Of a stretch of DNA of 64,000 nucleotides, positions 44,212 to 53,050 are shown piece after piece (positions within the stretch are counted from its first letter, which is position 1; each line of letters starts with the position of its first letter). The DNA is from Brotaphodocola sp003480315 (GTDB lineage: Bacteria; Bacillota; Clostridia; Lachnospirales; Lachnospiraceae): assembly GCF_964246085.1 (NCBI RefSeq), contig NZ_CAXTPD010000005.1. One strand, given 5' to 3'. The position numbers and the translations under genes were made by a program. Under the pieces are notes generated by a model. That model was given only the letters and a program-made list of their open reading frames with translations, searched no databases and was not told where the DNA came from.

Positions 44212-44778
44212 ATGATCTATCTTAAGCTTTTTATCAGCTTTCTCCAGATTGGCATGTTCAGCTTTGGAGGCGGCTATGCGGCCATGCCTCTCATACAGGG
44301 ACAGGTAGTGAACGGGCATCAGTGGCTGACCATGGCGGAATTTACAGATCTCATCACGATTTCCCAGATGACACCAGGTCCCATTGCAGTGAACTCTGCC
44401 ACCTTTGTCGGAACGAAGATTGCCGGCGTACCTGGAGCTCTCGCAGCAACCTTCGGATGTATTCTGCCTTCCTGCGTCATCGTTACGCTGATCGCGAAGC
44501 TGTATCTCAAATACCGGAATATGGCCCTGCTGCAGGGCGTGCTGGCCTCCTTAAGACCTGCGGTGGTCGCCCTGATCGGCTCTGCGGGCATTGCCATTTT
44601 GATCAATGCCTTCTGGGAAAACAGCGCGCAGATTACTGCTTGGGGAACCAACTGGATCATGGTGGGAATCTTTGTGATCTCTGTAGTGCTGCTGCAGAAG
44701 GGAAAGATGAATCCGATCCTGGTCATGGTGCTGGCCGGAGTCATGAAGGTTCTGACGGCCCTGTTCATTGGCGCATAA
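44212..44778 (+). CDS. Chromate transporter family protein, half 2
   Basis: 188 aa, the second short CHR protein (MFSFGGGYAAMPLIQG, ISQMTPGPIAVNSATFVGTKIAG). It begins immediately after the preceding stop and probably forms a heterodimer of opposite topology with it. No terminator with a T-tract was seen after it. Confidence 0.88.
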   Translation: MIYLKLFISFLQIGMFSFGGGYAAMPLIQGQVVNGHQWLTMAEFTDLITISQMTPGPIAVNSATFVGTKIAGVPGALAATFGCILPSCVIVTLIAKLYLKYRNMALLQGVLASLRPAVVALIGSAGIAILINAFWENSAQITAWGTNWIMVGIFVISVVLLQKGKMNPILVMVLAGVMKVLTALFIGA

Positions 44779-44840
44779 AGATAATTGTGTTTATTTTGTG
44801 CCCAAAAGAAAAAGGTTCTTTTGACGATCTGTAAGAAATT

Positions 44841-44890
44841 TGTCAGAATCTTCCAATTCTCGTCAGAATTGTAGAAATAGTGTCAGAATC
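44841..44890 (+). repeat. Three GTCAGAAT direct repeats phased at 20 bp
   Basis: TGTCAGAATC, CGTCAGAATT and TGTCAGAATC occur at 44841, 44861 and 44881, exactly 20 bp apart, so they lie on the same DNA face. They precede the GT51 gene and look like binding sites for a dimeric activator such as an OmpR-type response regulator. Confidence 0.65.
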
Positions 44891-44911
44891 GCTAAGAGAA
44901 CGGTAAAGTCT

Positions 44912-44988
44912 TAAGCCTCCTCTTTGTGCTAGAATTCTATCATAAGAAAATGATGACAGAATTCAGACAGCACGAAAGAGGAGGCTTA
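44912..44988 (+). promoter_or_regulatory. Long hairpin sequestering the ribosome site of the GT51 gene
   Basis: Left arm 44912-44925 pairs perfectly with 44975-44988 (14 bp). Further stems are GTGCT/AGCAC, GAATTCT/AGAATTC and ATCAT/ATGAT, giving about 31 base pairs around an AAGAAA loop (44944-44949). The right arm contains the GAGGAGG ribosome site of the gene starting at 44993, and the left arm has its complement CCTCC. There is no T-tract, so translational control is more likely than termination. Confidence 0.75.
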
Positions 44989-44992
44989 CATT

Positions 44993-45712
44993 ATGATGAG
45001 AGGAAAACGAATTGCCGGATGGGTATTTGCATTTGCATGCACGGTCATGGCAGGATGTGGATTTTCTTTAGCCGGAGAGGGCTATGGATTATATAAAAAT
45101 GCAGTACAGACTGTAAGCCTGGAGAAAAAGGTAAACGAGATCCGCAGCCGGGAGAGCTTTACTTCCCTAGAAGAGATGCCGGAGACTTATGTGCAGGCTG
45201 TGGTAGCGGTGGAGGATCACCGCTTTTACGAGCATTTCGGCCTGGATCTGATCGCGATCGGCCGGGCTTTGGTCAATGATATAAAAGCAGGACGCTATGT
45301 AGAGGGCGGCAGCACCATCACACAGCAGCTTGCAAAAAATCTGTACTTTTCCCAGGAAAAGACCATGAACCGCAAAGCAGCTGAGGTTTTTCTGGCACTG
45401 GAACTGGAGCGGAACTATACTAAGGATGAGATTCTTGAACTCTATGTAAACAGCATTTACTTTGGAGACGGATACTACAATGTCGGAGAAGCCAGCGAAG
45501 GATACTTCGGGAAACCGGCAGCAAAGATGAATGATTATGAGTGCACGCTTCTGGCAGGCGTACCAAACGCCCCATCCAAATACGCACCGAGCAAAAATCT
45601 GGCATTGGCCGAAAAACGTCAGAAGAAGGTCATAAGCCGGATGGAAGCCTGCGGATATCTTACAAAGGAAGATACCACACTGATGAGTGCAGAACTGGTG
45701 GCGATGAATTAA
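44993..45712 (+). CDS. Monofunctional peptidoglycan glycosyltransferase (GT51)
   Basis: 239 aa, transglycosylase only, without a penicillin-binding domain. Catalytic glutamate motif AVEDHRFYEHFGLD, then GGSTITQQLAKNLYF, the RKAAEVFLALELERNYTKDEILELYVN region and AGVPNAPSKYAP. The N-terminal hydrophobic segment ends VMAGC, a possible lipobox (Cys22), so it may be lipid-anchored. It polymerises lipid II. The ribosome site is buried in the upstream hairpin. A second ATG lies at 44996. Confidence 0.9.
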   Translation: MMRGKRIAGWVFAFACTVMAGCGFSLAGEGYGLYKNAVQTVSLEKKVNEIRSRESFTSLEEMPETYVQAVVAVEDHRFYEHFGLDLIAIGRALVNDIKAGRYVEGGSTITQQLAKNLYFSQEKTMNRKAAEVFLALELERNYTKDEILELYVNSIYFGDGYYNVGEASEGYFGKPAAKMNDYECTLLAGVPNAPSKYAPSKNLALAEKRQKKVISRMEACGYLTKEDTTLMSAELVAMN

Positions 45713-45715
45713 GAA

Positions 45716-45769
45716 AACAGAAGGAAAAGGGACAGTCCAATGAAGCGGATCGTCCCTTTTCTTTCTGTT
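45716..45769. terminator. Bidirectional terminator between convergent genes
   Basis: AACAGAAGGAAAAGGGAC (45716-45733) pairs almost perfectly with GTCCCTTTTCTTTCTGTT (45752-45769). A/T-rich arms allow termination of both the GT51 gene and the minus-strand acetyltransferase gene. Confidence 0.75.
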
Positions 45770-46403
45770 ACTGAATTTCCCGGATCATACAGTATTGCTT
45801 GAGCGGGAAATTCTGCTTCATGATTCCGTAGACTTTAAAGCCAAGATTTTTATAGAATTCCACGTTCTTTTCGTTATGGGTCTCCAGTGAGATCATCATG
45901 CGGTGAGAGTCAGCATAGTCGATGGCTTCCTGCATCAGCCGGGCGGCAATGCCACGATGCTGCATTTTAGGATCTACCGCAAGATAGATGATATGGAGAC
46001 GCTGGTTCTGGTGCAGTTGGTCTGTCCAGCTGGAATTTAAATAGTCCACGCCCTTTAAAAAATTGTGAAAGGTTCTCAGGGTGTGATCCTCCCTGATGAG
46101 GTAGGTGTCGGTCTGGAGCGTGGCCCGGGCTTCTGCAAAATAGAACTGGAAAATGTTGTAGGGCTCGGCCTCGTCTGAGACAACCAGTATTCCGTTTAAG
46201 TCTGCACAGTCGGAGAAAATCTCGCAGGTTTCGTAAAATTCATCCATATCGCAGTGGAAAAGCTCCGGCATAAGGCGCTCACGGACTTCAGGATCCGGAA
46301 TCAGAGTCTCATAGAGCGGGTCGTGTTTGAAGCAGGCATACAAAAGCTGCTCCAGCTTTGGCAGATCTTCACGCTGTACGCGGTATAGTTTATCACTTTC
46401 CAT
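45768..46403 (-). CDS. GNAT family N-acetyltransferase
   Basis: 211 aa. The acetyl-CoA-binding segment IYLAVDPKMQHRGIAARLMQEAIDYA (Q/R-x-x-G-x-A) and the later ISLETHNEKNVEFYKNLGFKVYG mark a GNAT fold. The substrate is unknown. Its ribosome site AAAGGA (near 46432) is separated from the ATG by an 18-bp perfect palindrome. It follows the M28 peptidase gene on the same strand. Confidence 0.87.
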   Translation of the reverse strand: MESDKLYRVQREDLPKLEQLLYACFKHDPLYETLIPDPEVRERLMPELFHCDMDEFYETCEIFSDCADLNGILVVSDEAEPYNIFQFYFAEARATLQTDTYLIREDHTLRTFHNFLKGVDYLNSSWTDQLHQNQRLHIIYLAVDPKMQHRGIAARLMQEAIDYADSHRMMISLETHNEKNVEFYKNLGFKVYGIMKQNFPLKQYCMIREIQ

Positions 46404-46411
46404 AGTATGTT

Positions 46412-46429
46412 CAGACGAAGCTTCGTCTG
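46412..46429. repeat. Perfect 18-bp palindrome between GNAT ribosome site and start
   Basis: CAGACGAAGCTTCGTCTG. On the minus strand transcript it folds as a tight hairpin between AAAGGA and the ATG at 46403, a spacing that only works if the hairpin forms or another ribosome site is used. Confidence 0.6.
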
Positions 46430-46464
46430 TCCTTTCTGTATTTCATGATATTGTTGGTAAAAAC

Positions 46465-48528
46465 TCAGATCAGAAACTGGTCATGCACCAGACTCTGGAT
46501 CTGATCGGTGGTCTGCAGCAGCAGGCGGCACTGATCCTGGAAAATCCTGGTCAGATGACTGATCTCACCGGAGAGCGAAATCTCGTCTGGCTCTTCCTCT
46601 TTTTTCTGAAGCAGTTCCTTCACCAGAGCATAGATATTCTCGTGCGGCATCAGACGCCGGTATCCCCATTTCAGGCGGTCCTGCGGCTGATTTAACACAT
46701 AGTCGGTGAAATGGTTGTAAACCTCTTCATCAAACATGAAAGCGTAGGCATTGTTGTCTACCTGATAGAGCTTTCGCAGGGCAGAAGAGAGGTTCTGCTC
46801 CTTTAAGTTGGCAATGGCACCGCCGATCAGGCGGATGTTCTGCAGCAGGATTTCATGCGGGTAGTGGACATTGCCGTACCAGTCAATGCGTACCAGCTCA
46901 TCCTGGGCGTATTTGAAACGGCGAAGAGCTTCTTTTTCGGCTTCCCGGGCTTCCAGATACAGGCATTCGGCCTCTTCTTGTCTTCCTTCTGACAGAAGCG
47001 CACGATAATGACTGTTTAAGCTTCTGCGGGATTCATAACGGCTTTCCGCTACATCCGTTGCATCGGAGAGCATTTTTTCCAGGTCAGAAATCTTTTCTGC
47101 CAGAGAAGCCAGAGTCATAGGACTGATGAGATCCATGGCAACGAAGGAACGGAGAATCTCACTGGATGCGTTGTAGCCGTCCAGGGCACGCTTCATGACC
47201 GGAGCGGAGCATAACGGAATGACGCAGGTTTCGTCAAGAGCCATGATGAGAAGAGCGAAGAGCTCATGATGAAGCCGGTAGACCTGCTCATCATAAAAGG
47301 CATCGTTATCAAACTGAGAGTGATAGTGAGTCTCCATAAAGCTTCCGCCCGTAAAATCGTTGACCATGGACGGGATGCCGGCAATAGCCATGGAAAAGTC
47401 ATCGGACCAGGTCTCGATCGGGGATGTGACGCGGGTCTCCTCCGGGTATGCCTGGGTCAGATCCGGAAGCTCAGATAGGTATTCCTCCAGAAACCGTGTA
47501 TATTCGTAGCAGCTGCGGATGCGTGCGCGGGTACCGTGCGCCAGGGCAGGAAGCTCGAAGTTTAAGTCAGCAATGACCTTTCCTACCCATTCCGGGTGTG
47601 CAGTGAACACCTGCTCGTATGCACCGGTGGACCAGTCAAAATTGGAATCCACAACCCCCCATTCCTCAGCAGCCATGGCGCAGATCACAATGGTATTATT
47701 CGGTGTAACGCCGCTTGCGAGAAGTGCCTTTGCAATGCCAAACATCAGGGCGATCGCCGTATTGTCATCCTGAAAGCCGCTGAAGTAAGAATCATAGTGA
47801 GCAGACAGTAAAACCATGCGGTCCGGATGACGGCCCGGAATGCTTCCCACGATGTTGTAGGTGGTACAGTCCCGGGTGACACGGCTGTCTGCATCCAGGG
47901 TGACGGTCATCTCGGCAGTGCGCTCCAAAAGCTCTTTTAAGGGATCGGCGTCCTTCCGGGAGATGGAGAACGCAGGTGCATTCTCCGGGCCTGCGATATC
48001 CTGGGCATTTAAGGCTTCGTCATCGATCTCTCCGTAGCCGCCGCTCTGTACGGCGATCAGGGCAGCAGCGCCCTTTAAGTGTGCCTGGTAAACCGGGTAA
48101 TTGATCCACCACTCATCGCGCTGGTTGATATCTACGAGAACCAGCTTTCCGGTGACATCCTTCCCTTCGTAGTCAGAAGCGGTTCCCTTTCCAAGATACA
48201 TCAGGGAAAATTCCTTCGGTCCATCGGTAACAAACGTCGTCTGGTAAGCGCCAAGCTGGATCTCGTGATGAGTACCATCTTCACCGGAGTAGGAAAGAAC
48301 AGCTTTTTTAAATTCCCAGCCATCGACTTTGACGGCATCTTTTCTCACATCGGAAAGGCCAATGGCTTCCATTTCCTGTTTCAGCATTTCACCGGTCTCA
48401 AACTCGGCGCGGGAACCGGCCGGACGGTAGCCCAGAACCGGATTGGTGCGAAACTGCTCCATACGCTTGGCCAGCCGGTAGGAGTAATCTATATCAAGGT
48501 TTTTCAGAATGGATTCCTGTAAGTTCAT
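46465..48528 (-). CDS. M28 family zinc peptidase with PA-type insertion
   Basis: 687 aa. Metal ligands are recognisable in LLSAHYDSYFSGFQDDNTAIALMFG (His and bridging Asp) and AMAAEEWGVVDS (catalytic Glu and metal Glu). An upstream region (GKLVLVDINQRDEWWINYP, KGAAALIAVQSGG) resembles a protease-associated domain. The C-terminal 200 residues are helical and unassigned. No signal peptide is seen, so it is probably cytosolic. GGAGG lies 10 bases before the ATG. Confidence 0.87.
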   Translation of the reverse strand: MNLQESILKNLDIDYSYRLAKRMEQFRTNPVLGYRPAGSRAEFETGEMLKQEMEAIGLSDVRKDAVKVDGWEFKKAVLSYSGEDGTHHEIQLGAYQTTFVTDGPKEFSLMYLGKGTASDYEGKDVTGKLVLVDINQRDEWWINYPVYQAHLKGAAALIAVQSGGYGEIDDEALNAQDIAGPENAPAFSISRKDADPLKELLERTAEMTVTLDADSRVTRDCTTYNIVGSIPGRHPDRMVLLSAHYDSYFSGFQDDNTAIALMFGIAKALLASGVTPNNTIVICAMAAEEWGVVDSNFDWSTGAYEQVFTAHPEWVGKVIADLNFELPALAHGTRARIRSCYEYTRFLEEYLSELPDLTQAYPEETRVTSPIETWSDDFSMAIAGIPSMVNDFTGGSFMETHYHSQFDNDAFYDEQVYRLHHELFALLIMALDETCVIPLCSAPVMKRALDGYNASSEILRSFVAMDLISPMTLASLAEKISDLEKMLSDATDVAESRYESRRSLNSHYRALLSEGRQEEAECLYLEAREAEKEALRRFKYAQDELVRIDWYGNVHYPHEILLQNIRLIGGAIANLKEQNLSSALRKLYQVDNNAYAFMFDEEVYNHFTDYVLNQPQDRLKWGYRRLMPHENIYALVKELLQKKEEEPDEISLSGEISHLTRIFQDQCRLLLQTTDQIQSLVHDQFLI

Positions 48529-48637
48529 GTATGTGCAACCTCCGTTTTTACGATAAAAATGATTATAACAGATTATAACACTGAATGACGGGATAGGAAA
48601 GAAAAATGGTAAAAAAGAAAAATTCTAAAAAAACCAC

Positions 48638-48666
48638 TTGATTTTCTGAAAATTGCGTGGTAATAT
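48638..48666 (+). promoter_or_regulatory. Promoter of the riboflavin operon
   Basis: TTGATT (48638-48643) and TAATAT (48661-48666) with a 17-bp spacer, placing the start about 15 bases before the FMN riboswitch. Confidence 0.75.
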
Positions 48667-48689
48667 TCAAATCAACAAAATAAAACAGT

Positions 48690-48792
48690 CTTCAGGGCGG
48701 AGTGAAAATCTCCACCGGTGGTAAAGCCCACGAGCCGCAAGGCATGATTCGGTGTAATTCCGAAGCCGACAGTATAGTCTGGATGAAAGAAG
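48690..48792 (+). ncRNA. FMN riboswitch (RFN element)
   Basis: Closely matches the RFN consensus: TTCAGGGCGGAGTGAAAATC, then CCGGTGGTAAAGCCCACGAG, the variable arm, GGTGTAATTCCGAAGCCGAC and AGTATAGTCTGGATGAAAGA. The outer CTTC/GAAG stem closes the junction. Flavin mononucleotide binding would favour the terminator that follows and shut off ribD-ribH. Confidence 0.95.
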
Positions 48793-48841
48793 AAAAACTG
48801 TGTGCATTTCCGGTTGGAATGTACTGTATCAAGTTAGAATC

Positions 48842-48880
48842 AAAGCTCTGGAATTCATTTCCGGAGCTTTTTCTTTTTTT
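48842..48880 (+). terminator. Riboswitch expression-platform terminator
   Basis: AAAGCTCTGGAA pairs with TTCCGGAGCTTT, followed by TTCTTTTTTT, between the aptamer and ribD. Confidence 0.9.
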
Positions 48881-48913
48881 GCACCTGGGACCTGCAAAGG
48901 GAGGCATGTAATT

Positions 48914-50017
48914 TTGACGGAATATGAATGGATGCGCCGGGCCATAGAGTTGGCAAAACAGGGAGAGGGCTGGACAAGTCCCAATCCGCTGGTTGGCGCT
49001 GTGATCGTAAAGCAAGGACAGATCATTGGAGAAGGCTATCATGCCAGATATGGTGAATATCATGCAGAACGAAATGCCCTGATGGCCTGCACAGAACCAG
49101 CAGAGGGGGCGGATCTGTATGTAACGCTGGAGCCATGCTGTCATTACGGGAAGCAGCCGCCTTGTGTGGAGGCCATTGTGCAGGCCGGGATCCGGAGGGT
49201 GTTCGTTGGGTCGGATGATCCGAATCCGTTGGTAGCAGGAAAAGGGATCCGGTATCTGCGGGAGCGGGGCATCACAGTGGAAACCCATGTGCTGAAAGAG
49301 GAATGCGATCGTTTGAATCCGGTGTTTTTTCATTACATTCGAAAAAAAACGCCCTATGTGGTTATGAAATATGCTATGACGATGGATGGAAAGATTGCTG
49401 CCTATACCGGCGCGTCGAAGTGGGTTACCGGAGAGCAGGCCAGGGCAAATGTTCAGCAGGAGCGGCACCGTTATCGTGGAATCATGGTGGGAGTCGGTAC
49501 CGTGCTGGCAGATGACCCCATGTTAAGCTGCAGGATGCCCGGTGGAAGAAATCCGGTGCGGATTATCTGTGATACGCATTTACGGACACCGCTTTCTTCT
49601 CAGGTCGTGAAGACGGCAAAAGAAATCTCCACGATCCTGGCAGTCTGTGAGACAGACAAGAGCAGATACCAGCCTTATCAAGAGGCCGGATGTCAGATCC
49701 TGACACTGCCTGATTCTGATGGCCATCTGGATCTGAATGCCCTTATGGAAAAGCTTGGGGAAGAACGGATCGACAGTGTTCTCTTAGAGGGCGGAGGAAC
49801 CTTGAACTGGGCAGCATTAAAAAGCGGAATCGTACGTGAGGTACATGCTTATATGGCACCAAAGCTTTTTGGCGGCTCGGAGGCAAAAACTCCGGTGGAA
49901 GGCCAGGGCGTGCCTGACCCTGCGGAGGCAGTACATCTAAAGGTCAGAGAAATCCGTCACCTGGGAGAGGATTTGCTGATTGAAAGTGAGGTGCAGGATG
50001 TTTACGGGAATTGTTGA
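48914..50017 (+). CDS. ribD: Bifunctional diaminohydroxyphosphoribosylaminopyrimidine deaminase/reductase RibD
   Basis: 367 aa. The deaminase domain (1-145) has the zinc motif YHAERNAL and LEPCCHYGKQPPC. The reductase domain (about 150-367) includes MKYAMTMDGKIAAYTGASKWVTG and VLLEGGGTLNW. It performs two successive steps of riboflavin synthesis. The TTG at 48914 was chosen because AAAGGGAGG lies about 10 bases upstream and the family N-terminus begins there; the open frame upstream runs through the terminator. It overlaps ribE by 20 bases. Confidence 0.92.
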   Translation: MTEYEWMRRAIELAKQGEGWTSPNPLVGAVIVKQGQIIGEGYHARYGEYHAERNALMACTEPAEGADLYVTLEPCCHYGKQPPCVEAIVQAGIRRVFVGSDDPNPLVAGKGIRYLRERGITVETHVLKEECDRLNPVFFHYIRKKTPYVVMKYAMTMDGKIAAYTGASKWVTGEQARANVQQERHRYRGIMVGVGTVLADDPMLSCRMPGGRNPVRIICDTHLRTPLSSQVVKTAKEISTILAVCETDKSRYQPYQEAGCQILTLPDSDGHLDLNALMEKLGEERIDSVLLEGGGTLNWAALKSGIVREVHAYMAPKLFGGSEAKTPVEGQGVPDPAEAVHLKVREIRHLGEDLLIESEVQDVYGNC

Positions 50018-50687
50018 AGAAATCGGAACGCTCAAAAAGATTGTCTGGGGCACCCATTCGGCGGCACTCACCATTCAGGCCGATCGCATTCTTTCGGACG
50101 CGGCGGTAGGTGACAGCATAGCAGTGAACGGAATCTGTCTGACGGTCACAAGTCTGGGAAATGCAGTTTTTACGGCAGATGTGATGCACGAGACGCTGAA
50201 CCGTTCCTCCTTAAAAGGGGCAAAACCCGGCATGCATGTGAACCTGGAACGTGCTATGGCAGCAGGCGGACGGTTCGGAGGCCACATTGTGAGCGGCCAC
50301 GTTGACGGAACCGGAACAATCCGTGAAATCCGGACGGATGACAATGCTGTGTGGTATACGATCAGTGCGGGGCCAAAGCTTCTCCGCTATATCGTAGAGA
50401 AAGGCTCCATCACCGTCGACGGTATCAGCCTGACGGTGGCAGCTGCAGCAGCGGACAGCTTTTCTGTTTCCACGATCCCGCATACAAATGCGGTGACAAC
50501 GCTTGGAGAACGTAAAGTTGGAGATCTGGTCAATCTGGAAACCGATATTATCGGAAAATATGTGGAGAGGCTTATGCGTCCGGAAGAACCGGAGACGCAG
50601 CAGAATACAGGAGCCGGCATGAAGCATAAGACAGAATCATCCGGTGGCGGCGTCACGAAAGAATTTTTGGCCAGGTATGGTTTTTGA
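49998..50687 (+). CDS. ribE: Riboflavin synthase alpha chain
   Basis: 229 aa lumazine-binding protein with two repeated barrels: MFTGIVEEIG with AVNGICLTVTS, and FGGHIVSGHVDGTG with TVDGISLTVAA. It converts two 6,7-dimethyl-8-ribityllumazine molecules into riboflavin. The ATG at 49998 lies inside ribD with GAGGTG upstream. Confidence 0.95.
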   Translation: MFTGIVEEIGTLKKIVWGTHSAALTIQADRILSDAAVGDSIAVNGICLTVTSLGNAVFTADVMHETLNRSSLKGAKPGMHVNLERAMAAGGRFGGHIVSGHVDGTGTIREIRTDDNAVWYTISAGPKLLRYIVEKGSITVDGISLTVAAAAADSFSVSTIPHTNAVTTLGERKVGDLVNLETDIIGKYVERLMRPEEPETQQNTGAGMKHKTESSGGGVTKEFLARYGF

Positions 50688-50712
50688 GGATACAGGAAGG
50701 AGAATAAGCATT

Positions 50713-51912
50713 ATGATTCAGTACAATACAGTAGAAGAAGCATTGGAAGAGCTTCGAAAGGGACATGTCATCCTGGTGACAGACGATGCTGACCGGGAAA
50801 ATGAGGGTGATTTTATCTGTGCGGCAGAGTACGCTACTACCGAGAATATTAATTTCATGGCAACACACGGAAAAGGCCTGATCTGTATGCCGATGTCTGC
50901 AGCTTATGCGGAAAAGCTCCAGTTTCCGCAGATGGTTTCGAACAATACGGACAATCATGAGACTGCATTTACGGTTTCCGTGGACTGTGTCGATACTACG
51001 ACCGGTATTTCTGCGGCGGAACGCTCTGTGACGGCATTGCGCTGTGTAGCCGATGATGCAAAGCCGGCAGATTTTCGCAGACCGGGTCATATGTTCCCGC
51101 TGGTGGCAAAGAAAAACGGAGTGCTGGAGCGAAATGGACATACAGAAGCAACCGTTGATCTGTGCCGCCTGGCCGGTTTAAAGGAATGCGGCCTCTGCTG
51201 TGAGATCATGCGGGAGGACGGAACGATGATGCGTACTTCGGAGCTGATAGAGCTGGCGAAAAAGTGGGATCTGAAATTTATCACGATCCAGGCCCTGCAG
51301 GCATATCGGAAATGCCATGAGAAGCTGGTGGACCGGGTGACCGTAACCCGCATGCCGACAAAATATGGAGAATTTACGGCATACGGATTTGTAAACCGTC
51401 TGAACGGCGAACATCATGTGGCACTGGTGAAGGGCAGCATCGGCGATGGTGAGAATGTCCTTTGCCGTATTCACTCAGAGTGTCTGACAGGTGATACCTT
51501 CGGTTCCCTGCGCTGTGACTGCGGACAGCAGTTTGCCGCAGCTATGACCCAGATTGAACAGGAAGGCAGAGGTATTCTTTTGTATATGCGTCAGGAAGGC
51601 CGGGGCATTGGCCTTATCAATAAGCTGAAGGCTTACGAGCTGCAGGAACAGGGTATGGATACACTGGAAGCAAATCTGGCTCTGGGCTTTGCGGGAGATG
51701 AGCGGGAATATTACATCGGCGCCCAGATCCTGAAAGATCTCGGGGTGAAGAGCATGCGGCTTCTTACCAACAATCCGGATAAAGTGTACCAGCTTTCCGA
51801 GTTTGGCATGACGATCAGGGAACGGGTACCGATTCAGATGAGTGCCACAAAATATGACCTGTTCTATCTGCGGACAAAACAGCAGCGCATGGGACACCTG
51901 TTACGGTATTAA
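50713..51912 (+). CDS. ribBA: 3,4-dihydroxy-2-butanone 4-phosphate synthase / GTP cyclohydrolase II
   Basis: 399 aa fusion. N-half (about 1-200): DDADRENEGDFICAAEYAT and the RRPGHMFPL motif of RibB. C-half: RIHSECLTGDTFGSLRCDCG with three zinc cysteines and MRQEGRGIGL of RibA. It supplies both precursors of the pathway. The ATG at 50713 follows AGGAAGGAG; the 23-residue upstream extension overlaps ribE. Confidence 0.95.
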   Translation: MIQYNTVEEALEELRKGHVILVTDDADRENEGDFICAAEYATTENINFMATHGKGLICMPMSAAYAEKLQFPQMVSNNTDNHETAFTVSVDCVDTTTGISAAERSVTALRCVADDAKPADFRRPGHMFPLVAKKNGVLERNGHTEATVDLCRLAGLKECGLCCEIMREDGTMMRTSELIELAKKWDLKFITIQALQAYRKCHEKLVDRVTVTRMPTKYGEFTAYGFVNRLNGEHHVALVKGSIGDGENVLCRIHSECLTGDTFGSLRCDCGQQFAAAMTQIEQEGRGILLYMRQEGRGIGLINKLKAYELQEQGMDTLEANLALGFAGDEREYYIGAQILKDLGVKSMRLLTNNPDKVYQLSEFGMTIRERVPIQMSATKYDLFYLRTKQQRMGHLLRY

Positions 51913-51961
51913 AATCTGTTATTGAGAATCACATAATATATAGAAGAAAGAAGGATCAATC

Positions 51962-52429
51962 ATGAGAGTACTGGAAGGAAAAGTAGTAGCGCAGGGAATC
52001 CGTGTAGGAATCGTGGCAGCAAGATTTAATGAGTTTATCACATCGAAGCTGGTGGGAGGTGCCCTGGACGGGCTGAAACGTCATGACGTAAAAGAGGAAG
52101 ATATTGATGTTGCCTGGGTGCCTGGCGCTTTCGAGATTCCGCTGATTGCGTCTAAAATGGCAAAGAGCAAAAAATATGATGCAGTGATCTGCGTTGGCGC
52201 AGTGATCCGCGGCAGCACAAGCCATTATGATTATGTGTGCAGTGAGGTTTCCAAGGGGATTGCCAATGTTTCCTTAAACAGCGATATTCCGGTGATGTTC
52301 GGTGTGCTGACGACCGACAATATTGAGCAGGCTATTGAACGGGCCGGAAGCAAGGCGGGAAATAAGGGATACGAGTGCGCCACCGGTGCCATTGAGATGG
52401 TGAATCTGATCCGTGCACTGGAGTCATAA
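51962..52429 (+). CDS. ribH: 6,7-dimethyl-8-ribityllumazine synthase
   Basis: 155 aa. Family motifs: GIVAARFNEFITSKLVGGAL, VPGAFEIPLIASKMA, GAVIRGSTSHYDYV and GVLTTDNIEQAIERAGSK. It condenses the pyrimidine and butanone phosphate intermediates and usually forms icosahedral shells. Last gene of the operon. Confidence 0.96.
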   Translation: MRVLEGKVVAQGIRVGIVAARFNEFITSKLVGGALDGLKRHDVKEEDIDVAWVPGAFEIPLIASKMAKSKKYDAVICVGAVIRGSTSHYDYVCSEVSKGIANVSLNSDIPVMFGVLTTDNIEQAIERAGSKAGNKGYECATGAIEMVNLIRALES

Positions 52430-52481
52430 AAACAAAAGCCCGGAAAATGCGGCCACTTTTGCAATGTGAAGCAATAAAATA

Positions 52482-52509
52482 TTGACGAATCTTATTTTTC
52501 GGTTACAAT
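52482..52509 (+). promoter_or_regulatory. Promoter of the ACT-domain gene
   Basis: TTGACG (52482-52487) and TACAAT (52504-52509) with a 16-bp spacer, about 50 bases before the ACT gene. Confidence 0.65.
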
Positions 52510-52557
52510 AGGTAATAACGATGTTATTATAAAGAACTGAAAGTGAGGAAATTTGCG

Positions 52558-52968
52558 ATGTTAAGACAGGTTTCTGTTTATGCTGAAAATAAAAAAGGGG
52601 CATTAAAGGTTATTACCGGAATTCTGACTGAGGCTCAGATCAACATTCTGGGTTCTGTTACCAACGACAGCGCTGAGTATGGAATCATCCGCATGGTTGT
52701 CACGGATCCGGATAAGGCGCAGGAAATCCTTCAGGAGGCAGGTTATCTCTGCCGCCTGACCAATGTGCTTGGCATTGAGATTGAGGATGAGGTGGGAAGT
52801 TTAAACCATGTGCTGGCAGCGTTTCTTGAGAGCAATATTAACGTAAATTACCAGTATCTGTCCTTTAACCGTCAGTCCGGCAAGCCGGTCATGGTGCTCC
52901 ACGCCGATGATTGTGAGTTTGTAGAGAAATGTCTGGCAGCTAAGGGTTTTCAGATGACCGAAGTATAA
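52558..52968 (+). CDS. Tandem ACT-domain protein
   Basis: 136 aa consisting of two ACT domains (about 1-68: SVYAENKKGALKVITGILTEAQINI; 70-136: EVGSLNHVLAAFLESNINVNY). ACT pairs bind amino acids and regulate other proteins. No catalytic or DNA-binding domain is attached. The ATG at 52558 follows GTGAGGAA; a GTG at 52543 is the alternative start. Confidence 0.85.
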   Translation: MLRQVSVYAENKKGALKVITGILTEAQINILGSVTNDSAEYGIIRMVVTDPDKAQEILQEAGYLCRLTNVLGIEIEDEVGSLNHVLAAFLESNINVNYQYLSFNRQSGKPVMVLHADDCEFVEKCLAAKGFQMTEV

Positions 52969-53050
52969 AATAACAGAATCAGATAAAATGAGGGATGTGA
53001 TGGTAGTATGCCAGGCATCCCCATTTTTGGTATTGGCAGGAGATAATGAC

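Noticed and set aside
48800..48913. ATG at 48800 as the start of ribD
   Set aside because: It lies just after the riboswitch aptamer and would translate the terminator; the family N-terminus and ribosome site indicate TTG 48914.
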